A stretch of DNA of 64,000 bases from Mantis religiosa (GCA_030765055.1 CM060953.1:189147647-189211646), one strand, 5' to 3'; numbered from the stretch's first letter, positions 32,657 through 44,639 are shown. Made by a program: numbers and translations. Notes: a model not told the origin generated them from the sequence alone.

Positions 32657-33063
32657 GGCATCTAGGTTGACCCCCAGCATTGGATACAAGGGAAGCACTT
32701 GCTCCCTGTGCCTTCACCGATCTGTCCCTGATGTGTTGGCGAAAGTGTGTAAGTTTACACCTGGGTACTGGACGGAGTTGGTCCACTTTATCCTTCGACC
32801 TCGGTAGCTGAAGTTGGGGCAGTCTGCGGGGATGTGGCGCTTTGTAAAAAGTATGGCGTCGCTTTTGTCCGGCGTGCTGCCTTTTTATAGGTTACTAAAA
32901 CTCAAGGAATTTCTCAAAAAATCGAGACTCGGCTAGAACATAGGCGAGCTCTCCAGAAATCCATCTCCTTTCCTCCCACTATTTCGGCGAGCTTTTATCT
33001 ACACATTGCACTGGCTATTCCTTTGAATGCCTTGCCGCCTCAATCAACAATGGCCTGGCGACA
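32657..33063. repeat. composite fragment: inverted jockey RT piece plus a + strand 3' segment
   Basis: 32657-32876 matches 42290-42510, the minus-strand RT of the 42-kb element, so it lies inverted relative to the RNase H relic just before it. 32880-33063 matches 43262-43437 on the + strand (shared 'cgagcttttatctacaca' and 'aatggcctggcgaca'). Both loci have the same order and orientation, and both lose similarity right after 'ggcctggcgaca'. Relative to the 42-kb locus, about 750 bp of RT are missing between the two pieces. Confidence 0.75.
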
Positions 33064-34188
33064 GTAAGAATTGAACTAAATAATTTTGCAACGAACCAAA
33101 GTTTTATTGATACAATGAGTAGCCAAAAACCACCTAAAATCCATTTCATACAACCATTCACCTGAGGATAAGAGAACTCATAGCTCCAATTAGAACCCAA
33201 ATCAAATAAAAACCCTATGAATTTAACTCTGGTATGTAGGTTTGCCGCAAGCTTTTACCCAGGGTTTAGTTCAGTTTTCGTGAATATCTATAAATATTCG
33301 GGACGGCCTAAAATTACTTTACGATATACTGGTTAAGATGATTTTAGTTTTCTTCGTTTCGGAATCACACCTACTCAAGAAATAAAATATCATTTTAACC
33401 CTAGTATCATAAATAAAGTGTCGATTAACAGGAAGTAGAGAGAAGGATATAGTTTTGTAAAAATAATTGTACAACAGAGTTCCGAAACTTACTTGAGCGG
33501 ACACATTCAATTGTTTTCCTTTTAACCAGCAGTTCAACCTAGTTTGTTATGATATTGATGTTTTCTAATTCGGAAATGTCCAGCAGCCGCTGCAGAACAT
33601 AAATCACAAAGTTTTGCAGCAGTTTGCGAAGTACAAGTGGCATTAGAGTGGCAGAGAGCTGTAAACGCTACATTTTTTATGTGAACAGGAATCCAAGCAT
33701 GGAGGTATATATCAATCTGAAACTTGCCTTCAACAGAGACCCTTATCACAGCAGCTGCGGTATACTGCAACTTTGCTGCACAACTTTCCCTTAGTTGGTA
33801 AAGCCACAACTGGAACTGCCACTTACCTGAAACAAAAGAACGAAAATGTTTAGGCGCTCGTTTTATTCAAGCAACTCGTTGCCATAGAGCTTTTTAGGTT
33901 TCTATGCAAACTCATTAAAAATGTTAATTACCTACTGAAAATGGAAAATTGGTTAAGTGCAGCATTTTATGGACTCTTGAAAGAAATATATTACAGTGAA
34001 GTGAACGGAATCGCACCAGCAAGTGTTTTTGTATCGAAGTCATATTTTCCTTCTAAAGTAGCAAATTATTTCTTTATAATCTTTCATTTCTTTATTTTTA
34101 ATAAAAAATAAGGAAATTCCTAAGCTATATCATATCCAACAACACTTAAAATAACTTCTATCCTTTAAGAATTCCTTTCTTTCCCATG
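33064..34188. other. no feature recognised
   Basis: AT-rich spacer with short unrecognised ORFs. Confidence 0.5.
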
Positions 34189-34190
34189 TA

Positions 34191-34874
34191 AAGTGCGATC
34201 CATATAAAGCTGAACCATTTCAATAAGCCATAACGTTTGAACTCATAATAGTACACACGTGCAAATTTGGGAGAATATAATACACAATTGGGAGATTACA
34301 TTACACTATTTACATGTCAGAGAAAATTTTGGAAGTGTCCTCCACCAGCATCTATACATATTTGCACTCCTCTAACCATATTCTCTGAAGTTTTACGAAG
34401 ATGATATCAAATTGAGAGAAGGTTATTTCCCGAAAGATGGACAACATGCCATACATCCAATGACACCATGGAACTTGTAACCAGTTTCTTTGATAATTTA
34501 ATAATACCAAAATTTCTGTGGTCCCACAGATCCCCTGACCTAACTTCACCGGATGTTTTCTTGTGCGGGTGTCTAAACCTAGAGTGTACTAGAATAGGCC
34601 ACGGACAATTGGTGTTCTCAAGGAATCCATTCGAATCTAAATGAGTAACATTGGCGAGGATACTCTCCGTAAAACTTCAGAGAATATGGTGAGACGAGTA
34701 CAAACATGAATAGATGTTGGTGCAGGACACTTGCTACATTTTCTCTGAGATGTAAATAGTGTAATGTAATCCCCCAATTGTGTATTATATTCTCCCAAAG
34801 TAGCACGAGTTTCCTATGATTGGTTCAAAAGTTATGGCTTACTGAAGTAGTTCAGGTTTATATGGATCGCCCTG
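34191..34874 (+). mobile_element. 684-bp DNA transposon deletion derivative, long inverted repeats, TA target
   Basis: The left end (aagtgcgatccatataaagc) and the reverse complement of the right end (cagggcgatccatataaacc) match and stay similar inward for about 190 bp. TA flanks both ends (34189-34190 and 34875-34876). Between them is a transposase remnant in + orientation, FLWSHRSPDLTSPDVFLCG, preceded by NLIIPK. It resembles the third catalytic block (LWPPRSPDLTP-type) of IS630/mariner-like transposases. Most of the coding region is deleted. Confidence 0.85.
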
Positions 34875-34876
34875 TA

Positions 34877-35275
34877 CTTTAAGAAAATTAGCAATAAGAA
34901 AATTTATAAAAATGTCTACTTTGACTAACATAAACTAGATAGAACAAAAAGCCCTCTTGAGACTGGATTGGGCTGGATTGAACTGGACTGCCTGCTCGGT
35001 TTCCTGGGAAGTTCGGTGTGCTTAAAAGTCTTGCAAAAGTTACTTCAAAATTTAAACTAGTGTAAATATTGTAACCTTTAAGTTCGAATTATAGTAATAA
35101 AGGCTAAATCATGGGCAAGCATTGGGGTTGGTTTCTATCTGACCATTTTTTTTTTCAGTTCATCGTCACCATGATTTAAGTGTTTTTAATTAAACATTAT
35201 TTTTATTTTAATTGTTTATTCTAATCGAATATAAAATGCCCAATATTCGACATAAATACATGGGTACATAGAGCA
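34877..35275. other. spacer; unassigned 'aataaaggctaaatc' sequence
   Basis: 35000-35130 has an LTR-like flavour (a C/G-rich stretch and then an AATAAA), but nothing firm supports that. Confidence 0.3.
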
Positions 35276-35278
35276 TTA

Positions 35279-35456
35279 ATAGTGCGATCCATATAAAGCT
35301 GAACCACTTCAATGTATCGTAAGTTCTTAACAAATAATAGGACACACGTACAACTTTGGGAGAGTATAATACACAATTCGGAGATTACATTACACTATTT
35401 ACATCTCAGAGAAAATGTTAGAAGTGTTCTCTACCAGCATCTATACATACTGTAGA
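35279..35456 (+). mobile_element. single inverted-repeat arm of the 34.2-kb transposon family
   Basis: Starts agtgcgatccatataaagct and matches 34191-34360 closely ('ataatacacaattNggaga', 'acactatttacatNtcagag'), then stops before the mariner at about 35490. It is an orphan arm or a truncated copy. Confidence 0.8.
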
Positions 35457-35489
35457 CAGTATAATACAATGTAATGTACGAGAGCTCTC

Positions 35490-36889
35490 TATTAAAGAAT
35501 GGTCACAATCTCTTTTACAACGTCGCTTTACTAATTATAATTTTGATGGTCCTTCTCAAAATAGTCTTCCCTGAATGTGATGCACTGTCCCAGCGTTTCT
35601 ACCGATCTTCAAGGACATGCTGGAAACCATTTTTGAGAGATCCTTCAAAATCACCTCCGCAGCCTTCACCATTGCTTCCGATAATGGATAATGCCTCGCA
35701 TGAAGGCGTTTCTTCAACTTAAGATACACAAAAACGTCACATGGGGTTAAATCTGGACTATAGGGAGGGTGAGGGATGCACTTCCTGTTGAGTTTTGCGA
35801 GATAATCAGCAACAACATTGGCAATATTTCGTAGGGAAGGGGATCCATCCCCTTCAGCTGCCGTGGTACGAGCGCTGTGGAACCCTAGCACTCGTGGTAC
35901 CTCTGACGTTACTAGAGGAACCTCTTGCCGAACTGCCGAGCCCCTCCCTGATAGGGAGTTGTTCGGATTGGTTTGGACTCGAGAGGGCTGTGGTTCCCGA
36001 TACCCGTGGGAGATGTGGTACGTCTCCGGACGGGATTGAGGGAAACCATTAATATTCCCGCGTACTCGCCAGCATAGCTAGTAGAAGGTGTGCTAGATCA
36101 CTAGGCGGCCCCACCGAGGTCATATCGGTAGCTTTCCCATTTTGGTGTTGGAGCGCGTAAGTGGCGTATCCACTTACATCCGGTCTTGAGTCCACAGGAC
36201 CAGATGGGGCGGCCTCATGGAAAGCCCCACGGAGACGCTGGGCGCTCTTTCGGGACAGCTCGGTAACTCCCTGTTCGAAGGAGGCCCTCGTCCTTGGTCC
36301 TACGGATCCAGTAGAACCTCTGACATTAACTAACATTGGCAATATGCAGCCGCGCATTATCGTGCTGCAGCATCCAGGCTGCTTCACGGAAATGTAGTCT
36401 TTTGTGCCTGAAATGCACTTGCAATGTTTTCAGGACATCCCTATAGTATTGTCCAGTTACTGATGTGTGTGCAGGTACAACATGCTGATAAACCATTCCA
36501 TCCCCCCATATGACCATAACTTTCCCAGCAGAAGCAAACACTTTTGCTTTTTGCGGGATTGTTGATGAAGGAGATTACCACACTGAGCTTTGCTGTTTGC
36601 TCTCAGGAACAAAATGATGTAGCCAAGTTTCATCAGCAGTTAATTACTTCTACAGGAAACTCCGGATCTTCCTCTAACATCAACTTTAACTGCATTTTAC
36701 CTCCATTGCAGCAGTAGGCGATTCTGAACTTCCCTGGTTCTCACAGGCGGAACCAGGAGTATCAACAATGAAACCACTACGGCGTGTTTGATTCACATTA
36801 AACTAACAGAATATAATAAGGTTGAGTTTTAATGCGAAAAAATATGACCGTAAAAACATTATGATTAATCTTTATTAAAAAAACTCGTA
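35490..36889 (-). mobile_element. mariner copy 2, internally deleted and interrupted by element E
   Basis: The terminal-like sequence at 36845-36889 (cattatgattaatctttatt) and the 3' end at 35490-35550 (tattaaagaatggtcacaat) bracket a minus-strand transposase relic. The N-terminal helix-turn-helix region is deleted between about 36690 and 36720. Pieces read AAWMLQHDNARLHIAN (36326-36541), then, beyond the insertion, NVVADYLAKLNRKC, PPYSPDLTPCDVFVYLKLKK and ISKMVSSMSLK-like sequence (35556-35813). Confidence 0.85.
35828..36331. mobile_element. element E, copy 2: 504-bp insertion with 14-bp target-site duplication
   Basis: A GC-rich block interrupts the mariner reading frame and is flanked by aacattggcaatat at 35814-35827 and again at 36332-36345. 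Its sequence matches 53600-53830 ('ccccttcagctgc', 'gacgttactagagga', 'gctagtagaaggtgtgcta', 'gtaagtggcgtatc'). It has no tRNA-like head, no poly-A and no recognisable ORF. The long direct duplication fits LINE-type integration better than a TA cut-and-paste transposon. Confidence 0.88.
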
Positions 36890-37688
36890 TGTGTGGTTAT
36901 AATGGTCTTCTCCCAGCCAAATCTGTAAACAGGGATTCTATTTCCATGTCTACCCAGACCATTGCTTTCCAGGTTCAGTTGTATAGAATATATTATGGTA
37001 AATTAACTTGGGCAAAACACTTCACCATATACAGCCATTAAATTTTGAAGTGTTTTTAAATATCCTCTATAAACAACTAAATCTTTGAATGGGTTATAAA
37101 ATATTCTACGACAAGAAGAGTTAAATTTAAACAGGCTGTCTACTCCCACACGATCTGTAACCGAGAAAAGCGCACCATCCATAATCTCACTCTTTTCTAG
37201 TTGCCACCATAATAAATGTAAAACATTATTCGCATACATAATTCATATTGAAAAATTGTTAGCATATGCTTGAACATAAATTATAAAGGCTAGAAGCCAG
37301 GAGAAATGAATTTATATGTTACGCCCTGCAGTGGGTACATGGGAAAAGATAAAATAAACAAAGCAGTTCCTTCATTAAAGCTGATGCAACCAGAGAAAGG
37401 TCGTATCGGAAGCGAATGTGACGTAATACCCGCTCCAATGATTCAAGTTCTCGCAATTAAAATAAGTACGCAACTTTCTAAAGGAAGCGGTTGGAGATGT
37501 CGTCTATACCCAAACATCTCTTCTTACAACGGATCCTACTTCTATTTTTACATCACCGTTTTATTTTTATTTCTTCAACATTTCTTTACTTCAGTAAGGA
37601 GACACTTTCATACCCTTACATTTCATTATCTAGAACAGTTGCTATCCTTGTTTGACAACTTTTCTCACTTTCGCACCGTAAATAAGCA
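36890..37688. other. spacer between two head-to-head mariners, no gene recognised
   Basis: The + ORF 37306-37743 and minus ORF 37003-37239 carry no recognisable domain. Confidence 0.5.
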
Positions 37689-37689
37689 C

Positions 37690-38935
37690 GATAGCCGTTC
37701 AAAAAAGAATGATCATAATATTTTTACTGTCATAATTTATTAAATTTTGTTAGCTTAATGTGAAACAAACGCGCCGTAGTAGTTTCATTGTTGGTACTGC
37801 TGTTTCCCGCCTGTGAGAACCAGTGAGGTTCAGACATGTTCAGTATCGCCTACCGCTGAAACGCAGCTAACACGCGAGGAACAATATGCGGCTTTGAAGT
37901 TCTACTTTTGTCTCAACAAATCTTCAGTTCAGGCCTATACAATGTTACAGGAGACCAGCTCGAAGGTTGTTTAAAATGTTTAAACAGGGGAGACAATTAC
38001 AAAGGAAGGTGGGTCCGGTGCTCCAGTTACTGACCTTACAGAAGAAAACACCAACACTGCTGCTGCCATTGTGAGAGAAGATCGACGAATTACCTTAAGG
38101 TCACTTTCTGAAATACTGAACATTGCATTGGGTGCCACCTACACGTTGGTGACAGAAACATTACACATGAGACGTGTTTGTGCACTATGGGCTCCAAAAC
38201 TCTTGATTCCCCAACGAAAGGACATTCGCATGTAGGTCTGCATGCAGTTATAGTTGATGTTAGAGGATGATTCGGAGCTTCTTTCAAGCGTAATCATTAC
38301 TGATGAAACCTGGCTACATCATTTTGATCCTGAGAGCAAACAGCAAAGCTCAGTGTGGAAATCTCCTTCATCACCAACCCCCAAAAAGCAAAAGTGGTTG
38401 CTTCTGCTGAGAAATTTATGGTCAGGTCATTCTTTAATATTCGTGGAATGGTTTATCAGCATGTGCACCTGCACACACATCAGTAACTGGAGAATAATAC
38501 AGGGGTGTCCTGAAAATATTGCAGGTCCATATCAGGCGCAAAAGATCAGATTTTCATGAAGCAGGCTGGATGCTGCACCACGATAATGCGCGGCCGCATA
38601 TTGCCAATGTTATTGCTAAATATCTTGCAAAAATCAATGTGAAGTGCATCCCTAACCCTCCGTATGGCCCGGATTTAGCCCCATGTGACTTCGTTCTATT
38701 CCCTAACTTGAAGAAACACTTTCGCGGAAGGCATTATTCGTCATCAGAAGCAGTGGTGAAGGCTGCGGAGGCGATGCTGAAGGATATCTCAAAAATGGTT
38801 TCCAGTATGTCTTTAAAGACAGGTAAAAACGCCGGGACAAGTGCATCGCATTGACGGGAGACTATTTTGAGAAGGAGGATGAGTAAAAGTACGTAGTCAA
38901 AAAAAAATTGTGATTATTCTTTATTGAACAGCCCT
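37690..38935 (+). mobile_element. mariner copy 3, near full length, decayed
   Basis: The left end (gccgttcaaaaaagaatgat, 37690) and the right end (attctttattgaacagccct, to about 38935) are inverse-related. The interior has N-terminal pieces (NKSSVQAYTMLQ), a linker (EENTNTAAAIVREDRRITLR), then SVIITDETWLHHFDPESKQQ, WMLHHDNARPHIAN, PPYGPDLAPCDFVLFPNLKK and SKMVSSMSLKTGKN. The three Asp positions of DD34D are kept, although YSPD became YGPD. Frameshifts (around 38240 and 38400-38520) inactivate it. Confidence 0.87.
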
Positions 38936-38939
38936 CGTA

Positions 38940-40918
38940 TTTTCCTTAGTTTTGTTTATGTATATATATCTGCCAGTGAAAAACTTGGCGATTATTGTAT
39001 TCTGTAAACATCTAGAACGTTATAAAATGTTATATGTATCATATTATCAAATTAAATGCCTTAAGATATAAAACAACGGAAATAATTTTTTGAGCTGATT
39101 ACGAAGTATTTGAATCTACTTTGAATGGACACAGTGTTGAAGTAACCTGTACATGATGTTCGTTTTTATCTGTAGATTTACCACGACGTCATCAATAGCA
39201 GCGATCGTATTGGATGTTTTGACCGCAGCTTTGAGGCCTTCGTCTACCAGCAGATTAAGGGCACCGGAAGGTTATATTTACCCAGAGAGGGCTAATTTTT
39301 ACCAATATTAAAATTTGAATATATAGAAAGCTAAACATTATCAGAAACTGAAATTCGGTGTGATTAATGTATAGTGATGTGCGCCTTTAACTACTGTATA
39401 ATATTTAAATTACGTTCACATAGGTCCATGCAAAAGGGGCATAAATCACACCGTGTCCTGAAAAAACATATTGCACCCTATACTTCAGGTGCGCTTTACT
39501 TGTAGGAATATAAAGCTACATGCACCAAGTTTTATCCTAAATAATCTAATATACAGTTTTATAATATCGGCTAAATGAAAATCACATATAGGTAATACTA
39601 TGCACATGAAAAATTAATTAGTTTTGAGTAAAAAAAAGGTAATATTTTCAAGGACTGAAAATTTGTTTCCATCCATTTTATAAATTACAGGAATATAGAT
39701 GTTAGCCGAATGTGTTTACGGAACCTTGACAAATAACCACTACAAATTTTGTGTCAATATCTGTTATAGTTTTGGAGAAACATGCACCTAAAGTAGGAAA
39801 ATTCAAGGTTTTGGGAAATCACGATCAAAGATTAAGCACCATTCTCAGGAAGTGGGCGTATCATTACGCCGCCATCTTTAAATTGATAAGTTAAAGAACT
39901 TTAATACCAGCTGGCAACCTGTGTTATATATATAATCATTTTAAAGCTGAAGAATTATATAACCTTTAACACTAAAAACAAAAAATGTATTTTTTTAAAC
40001 CTATCGACCTCCCAGTCCCCTTAATATTATTTGAGAGGTGGGTCCGCCCGCGTAGTATAAAGGTGTGTCATTACACATAATGCCTAGATAGTATAACTGT
40101 CTTTGAAAAACTATATTCTGCAATGCAATGTACTGCAAAGCTAATTATGTAGCCATAAAAGTACCATGATGAATATACGAAATGACAAGTCAATGAACAC
40201 TTATTTCACGATGAAGATCTGTTTTTCTGTTATAGTAGACATATATGCATATTGTAAACCTGCCACATAAAATAGAAATATTTCAATTTTATGTCAGTTC
40301 ATTTCTATCACTCACAGTTTACTCACAATGTAACTTCATTACAAACGAAAAATTTAGCAGAACATGCTCTAGAAATGAAAAATAAATTAGTTATAGCATA
40401 TATACAAAGCCTTTATCCAAGTCTAAACAAGAAACTATCTCTAATACATAGTCTTATGTGTCGATTTTCTTATATTTCCTTTCTCTCTTCCCCTTAAACG
40501 TTGTCTGTATTGCGAGGAGGTGTGCTTGAGGCCTTTCTGTCATAACATTATTTATTACTTCTAGTCCCTTTATAGCGTCCAGTGTCTATCTTTTTGCGAG
40601 TAACTGATCCTGTATCTTGGAAATGTTTGATGCACCTATTGGTTTTAAAAGACATAAGGATACCAACATTATAGACATTTTAATTTAGCATGATGCTAAC
40701 AAAAATTTATATCGTGTACTGATAAAACGCAATACGTTTATGTTTGAAACAAAAGTATGTCAATTTGACGTTACCTGGACACTTTTGACAACATTACGCT
40801 CCGAGGGACTTGTCTGAATGTTGAATAGTTGCATAAACTCCTCTATGTAGCGGTTTAAATTATGTTTATATGTCTCAACAGCTTTAATGCCGGTACGAAA
40901 GTAACATTCAACAATGAA
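38940..40918. other. no feature recognised in about 2 kb
   Basis: Uniformly AT-rich, without repeats shared with the rest of the window that I could see. Confidence 0.5.
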
Positions 40919-40921
40919 GGC

Positions 40922-41150
40922 GACCGCCTCGGTAGCGTAGATGGTAGCACTTCTGTCTCACGTTGAAGTGCTCCTGAGTTCGAATCTCGGTCAGGGTGAG
41001 TTACCTGGATAAGTTTTTTCCGGGGTTTTCCTTTATCCTGATAGACCAATGTCGGGTAACTCTAAGTTCCATGGACCCCGGACTCATTCATTCATTCTTC
41101 TCACTTCATTCTTCGTGCAATATGACTTAAAGTTGTAGGAAGTAAATTGA
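40922..41150 (+). mobile_element. SINE family A copy
   Basis: The head starts ccgcctcggtagcgtagatg. Box B GAGTTCGAATCTCGG, body and tail are present, and the poly-A is about 9 bases (tgaaaaaaaaatgaag). A short 'aatgaag' before and after may be a target-site duplication. Confidence 0.9.
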
Positions 41151-41459
41151 AAAAAAAATGAAGACGTTGTGCTCTGTGTTCGTATCCAGGGAAGGCTGGT
41201 TGTATTAGACACCAGCGCAAACACACTTAAAGCGCTCTAATTTGCTTACTGTTCCGCAAAAGTTAGCGCTTCTCTCGGTAGAGTGCACAATGATTTCAAG
41301 TTAGACTCACCAGTCAAATATGACGTCTTTTTGCTCTATTTGAGGGCGGGAAATAACGAATAATAATGAAGACCATGTATATATACTATGCTTCTTTCAC
41401 ATAGGACTCTCTACGCTTTTAAATTCTACTATACCACTTCTTCCTGGTAAATCCTACCT

Positions 41460-41720
41460 ACGAACTATATATTGTGACATTGTGTGTTCGTGAAATCAAA
41501 ATTCCAGGTAAAAAACACAAATAATTGCACTTTATTTCCGTAGAAATACGCTTCGTGCACATACACAATACAACATACAAGGTCAACAAACACAGCTATT
41601 TACCCGCACGCGTTCTGTTACCGACTGACACTCTTTAACCATGACGTGCTGGCTGGCTGTATATAGCCAGAAGGTTTTTGCTACGTGCCCACCCGTTAAG
41701 GGTTTTACCGCAGGTAAGGT
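41460..41720 (-). repeat. possible LTR (promoter, AATAAA) on the minus strand
   Basis: Reading the minus strand: a TATA-like ctatatacag (about 41660), then about 130 bases downstream aataaag at 41530, and an end near tgtcacaatatatag (41468). The 20-base gtatttctacggaaataaag also occurs at about 58090 in + orientation. No paired LTR or pol was found nearby, so a solo LTR is a guess. Confidence 0.35.
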
Positions 41721-41899
41721 ATTCGAACGGTGTTTTGTAGGATGGATATGATGTAGGTTTTGAGATTTGAAGAATTTTGTGAGGTTACAATTATTTTACC
41801 TTCGGGATGAAAGGAAAGGATGCAAATCCCTGCACCCTGGTGTTTTTAATTTAGTTTTGGGTTGGGGAGAATTTTGTTGCCAGACAAATTGGGAGATTA

Positions 41900-43437
41900 T
41901 GTGGAGCTGAGTTTTAGCTGCTGTTAGGATTAGCTACTGGGTTATCCTGGGTGCCCGCATGCCATGCGGGGGACCAGACGTTGTCTTGACCGGCGTCTAG
42001 TGGGGTCATAATCTCCCAGTGACCTAACAAGGGCGCTTCTGTGAGTTGGTAAAGTTTCTTATAATTTTGATACCAGGCGCCTAACTTCGTCCTCCACATA
42101 TGGAAGCCCCGAGGCTTCGTGAAGCAGCCTAGTAGGAAAATAGCGACCCACAGAATAGATAGACCGTAGCCCTCTATTCTGTGCACGTTGAAGCCATGCC
42201 AACCAGCTATCTGCGGCCATGCCCCAGATATCGTAGGCATATAGCATCACGGGGATCACCAGCGCTCGGAAGAGGTATAACGTCAGGCCAAGCGGCATCG
42301 AGCTCGACTCCAGCATAGGATACAGGGAAGCGATAGCTCCCTGTACCCTTGCCGCTAGGTCTCTGATATATTGGTGAGAGGTTAGGCCTCTATCCAATGT
42401 TACTCCAAGGTATCGGACAGAGTTAGTCCACTCTATCCTTGGATCTCGGAAGCTGAAGTTGGGGCAGTCTGCAGGGGTGTGTCGCTTTGTGAAAAGTATG
42501 GCGCGGCTTTTGTCCGGATTTACAGAAATCCGCCAACGCCGACACCACTGCTGTGTGAGACGCAGGTGTCTCTGTATGGGGTTGAAGGCTCTGAGTATCT
42601 GTCTGTCTTTGCAGAACAGAAGCACGTCGTCAGCGTATTGTGCCATTACGACTCGTGGTTCTGTGGGGAGATCTGCCATAAAGACGTTGAATAAGGTGGG
42701 AGATAGTACAAGGCCTTCGGGAACTCCGCCTCTCACTGGTCTAAGTGTTGATGTTTTCCCAGTGACTGTGACTTTAAAGGTGCGGTGTCGTAGGAAGCTG
42801 TGTAGCATGTTGATCATCTGTGTTGGGAGCCCCAGTTGGATCAACTTATACAGTAGCCCGGCATGCCATACCGTAGAGAAGGCCTTCTCAATATCCAGCA
42901 AAAGCGCAGCCGTGAAGGCGCCTTCCTGGAAACCCAGGGCGGCGGTCTCCACCACACGCAGCAACTGCTGGACTGTCAATTGCCCCGAACGAAATCCAAA
43001 CTGATGGTCGGGAATGACTTGAATGTCTCCCAGAATGGGGGACAAGCGGGAAAGAATCAGTCTCTCGAGCACTTTCGAGAGAGTGGAAAGGAGACTGATG
43101 GAACGGTAGCTGGAAGGGTGTACCGGATTCTTCCCAGGTTTCAATATGCATATCACCCGGGCGTCCCTCCACTCACGTGGAAAGTACCCAAAGGTGAGGC
43201 ACACATTGAAGACCCTACTTAGGAAGAGAAGCGCGTTGAAAGGAAGATGACCCTCTTTGGCGGGCGAGCTGTATTTTTAGAGTTTACTAACATTCCAGAA
43301 ATTTCTCAAACATTCGAGACCCGGTTAGAACAAAGACGAACTCTCGAGAAATCCGTTTTGGCGAGCTTTTATCTACACACTTCACTGCGCATCCCTTTGA
43401 GTGCCTTGCCGCCTCGATCAACAATGGCCTGGCGACA
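41900..43437 (-). mobile_element. jockey-like non-LTR element with inverted junction
   Basis: The minus-strand reverse transcriptase (43204-42059) is followed on its 5' side by a segment, 43262-43437, that matches the + strand 3' segment at 32880-33063. The arrangement resembles a 5' inversion from twin priming, or a composite copied as a unit, since the same order occurs at 32.7-33.06 kb. Confidence 0.75.
42059..43204 (-). pseudogene. jockey-clade reverse transcriptase, 381-codon open frame
   Basis: An open frame without stops. RT motifs in order: FPREWRDARVICILKPGKNP, SYRSISLLSTLSKVLERLIL, IPDHQFGFRSGQLTVQQLLR, LLLDIEKAFSTVWHAGLLYK (motif A, catalytic D kept, second D of the AFD triad lost), RGGVPEGLVLSPTLFN (motif B, with the usual PQG as PEG), AQYADDVLLF (motif C intact), NPDKSRAILF and YLGVTLDRGL, then the thumb to LHEASGLPYVEDEVRR. 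The endonuclease is missing upstream. The C-terminal region continues in another frame to about 41914. It could still be transcribed, but motif changes argue against activity. Confidence 0.85.
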
Positions 43438-43439
43438 AT

Positions 43440-44105
43440 ATATTATGGTTTCTGTAAGGAATATAATGTACACTATATTATTTAGACGATTAAAAATGGG
43501 GAACCATATACATATTAAAGTTCAGTAATTGGTATGACTAGTAGAATTTGTCTTCAAAATATCTTAAACATTTTAGGCAAGATTACAAGTTTTTAATCTC
43601 TAGATTTTCTTTTCCGTTTTAATCTCTGTGTTTCTTGATAGACGTGAATTTAAATCCTAAATAGGATTTGACAAAACCTTGTTTTTGGATTATACTCCAG
43701 ATATTTTCGTAAGTGGTTTTCTTTTGTTTCAAAATATCAATACAGTTGCTTCAGGAATACAATATTTCCTTGCCTTCCTGTGGCATGTAACAGAGAAAGT
43801 AAAAGCTGTGCGTTTGTGATTCCATTTATTTATATTAGAACAAAGAGATTGCTTCAAACTTTTGGTTAATTAAAATTCCTGGAATACTAAATATATTTAA
43901 AAAATGTGACACTAATATCCAGGCAGATAATTGAGTCGATTCCTGGAATAAGCTCCAGGAAGCCAAATTGAAATGAACATTAATTACTGTATGATTTATT
44001 TGCTTCGAGGTAACGTGTGAGTTTCGCATTTGATAGGCCTCAGTGAATTGATGCTGAACACCCACGCTGACATTGGAGGTTTTGAGGTTTTCTTAACCGC
44101 TAATT
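43440..44105. other. no feature recognised
   Basis: AT-rich spacer. Confidence 0.5.
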
Positions 44106-44107
44106 AC

Positions 44108-44292
44108 ACTGGGCAAAAATGAAAATTGTTCGGCCTTAAAAATAGGGAATTTACATGTATATCCATCTGCTGAATTCAAAAATCAGCATAAAAATGACAG
44201 ATCAGTTCTTGTTTTGAAGATAAAGTGACATTTCATCTTTTAGAGTGAAGATTTTAAATTTGAGGCATTTTTTGGGCGTTGGCACACCTGTC
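44108..44292 (+). repeat. terminal inverted-repeat fragment of the RYQGRW transposon family
   Basis: Starts tacactgggcaaaaatgaaa and runs to ggcacacctgt. It is the reverse complement of 24940-25117 with high similarity (for example gatgaaatgtcactttatct on the reverse strand). The outer bases resemble the 5523 end (taacactaggg). No coding follows it, so this is an orphan arm. Confidence 0.8.
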
Positions 44293-44635
44293 AAATAAAA
44301 TAACACAATGAAGCAAAATTTGTGTGGCTAACAATGAGGTTTCCACAGCTCCACGTTGTGCGCCAATTTGAAGCGGAAATTATATGTGGCGAACAAATAT
44401 CTAATGATTGGCGAGCAATAAGGTTTCTCTCAGGGTATGCGTGGATGGGTGTGAGAAGGAGAATTTCACAACACTGGAATGCCCGTCTCCAAATTATTTA
44501 TTCACTGCTTCTTCTTTTCAAACATCGAAATGGAAGCTGCCGACCGAGGGTTACCAATCTCGGTTTAGAGTTACTGAATGCTAATTGTTTATTACTCGAT
44601 AAATTTTGATGACCCGACAAATATTCAAGACAGAA
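44293..44635. other. no feature recognised
   Basis: The + ORF 44322-44609 has no recognisable domain. Confidence 0.4.
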
Positions 44636-44639
44636 CAAG

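Noticed and set aside
34930..35140. LTR-like sequence with AATAAA
   Set aside because: There is no paired copy, no TG/CA boundary and no nearby pol fragment, so I did not call it.
44322..44609. 95-codon + strand ORF as a host gene exon
   Set aside because: No domain was recognised, no splice-linked neighbour could be argued, and it lies between transposon fragments.
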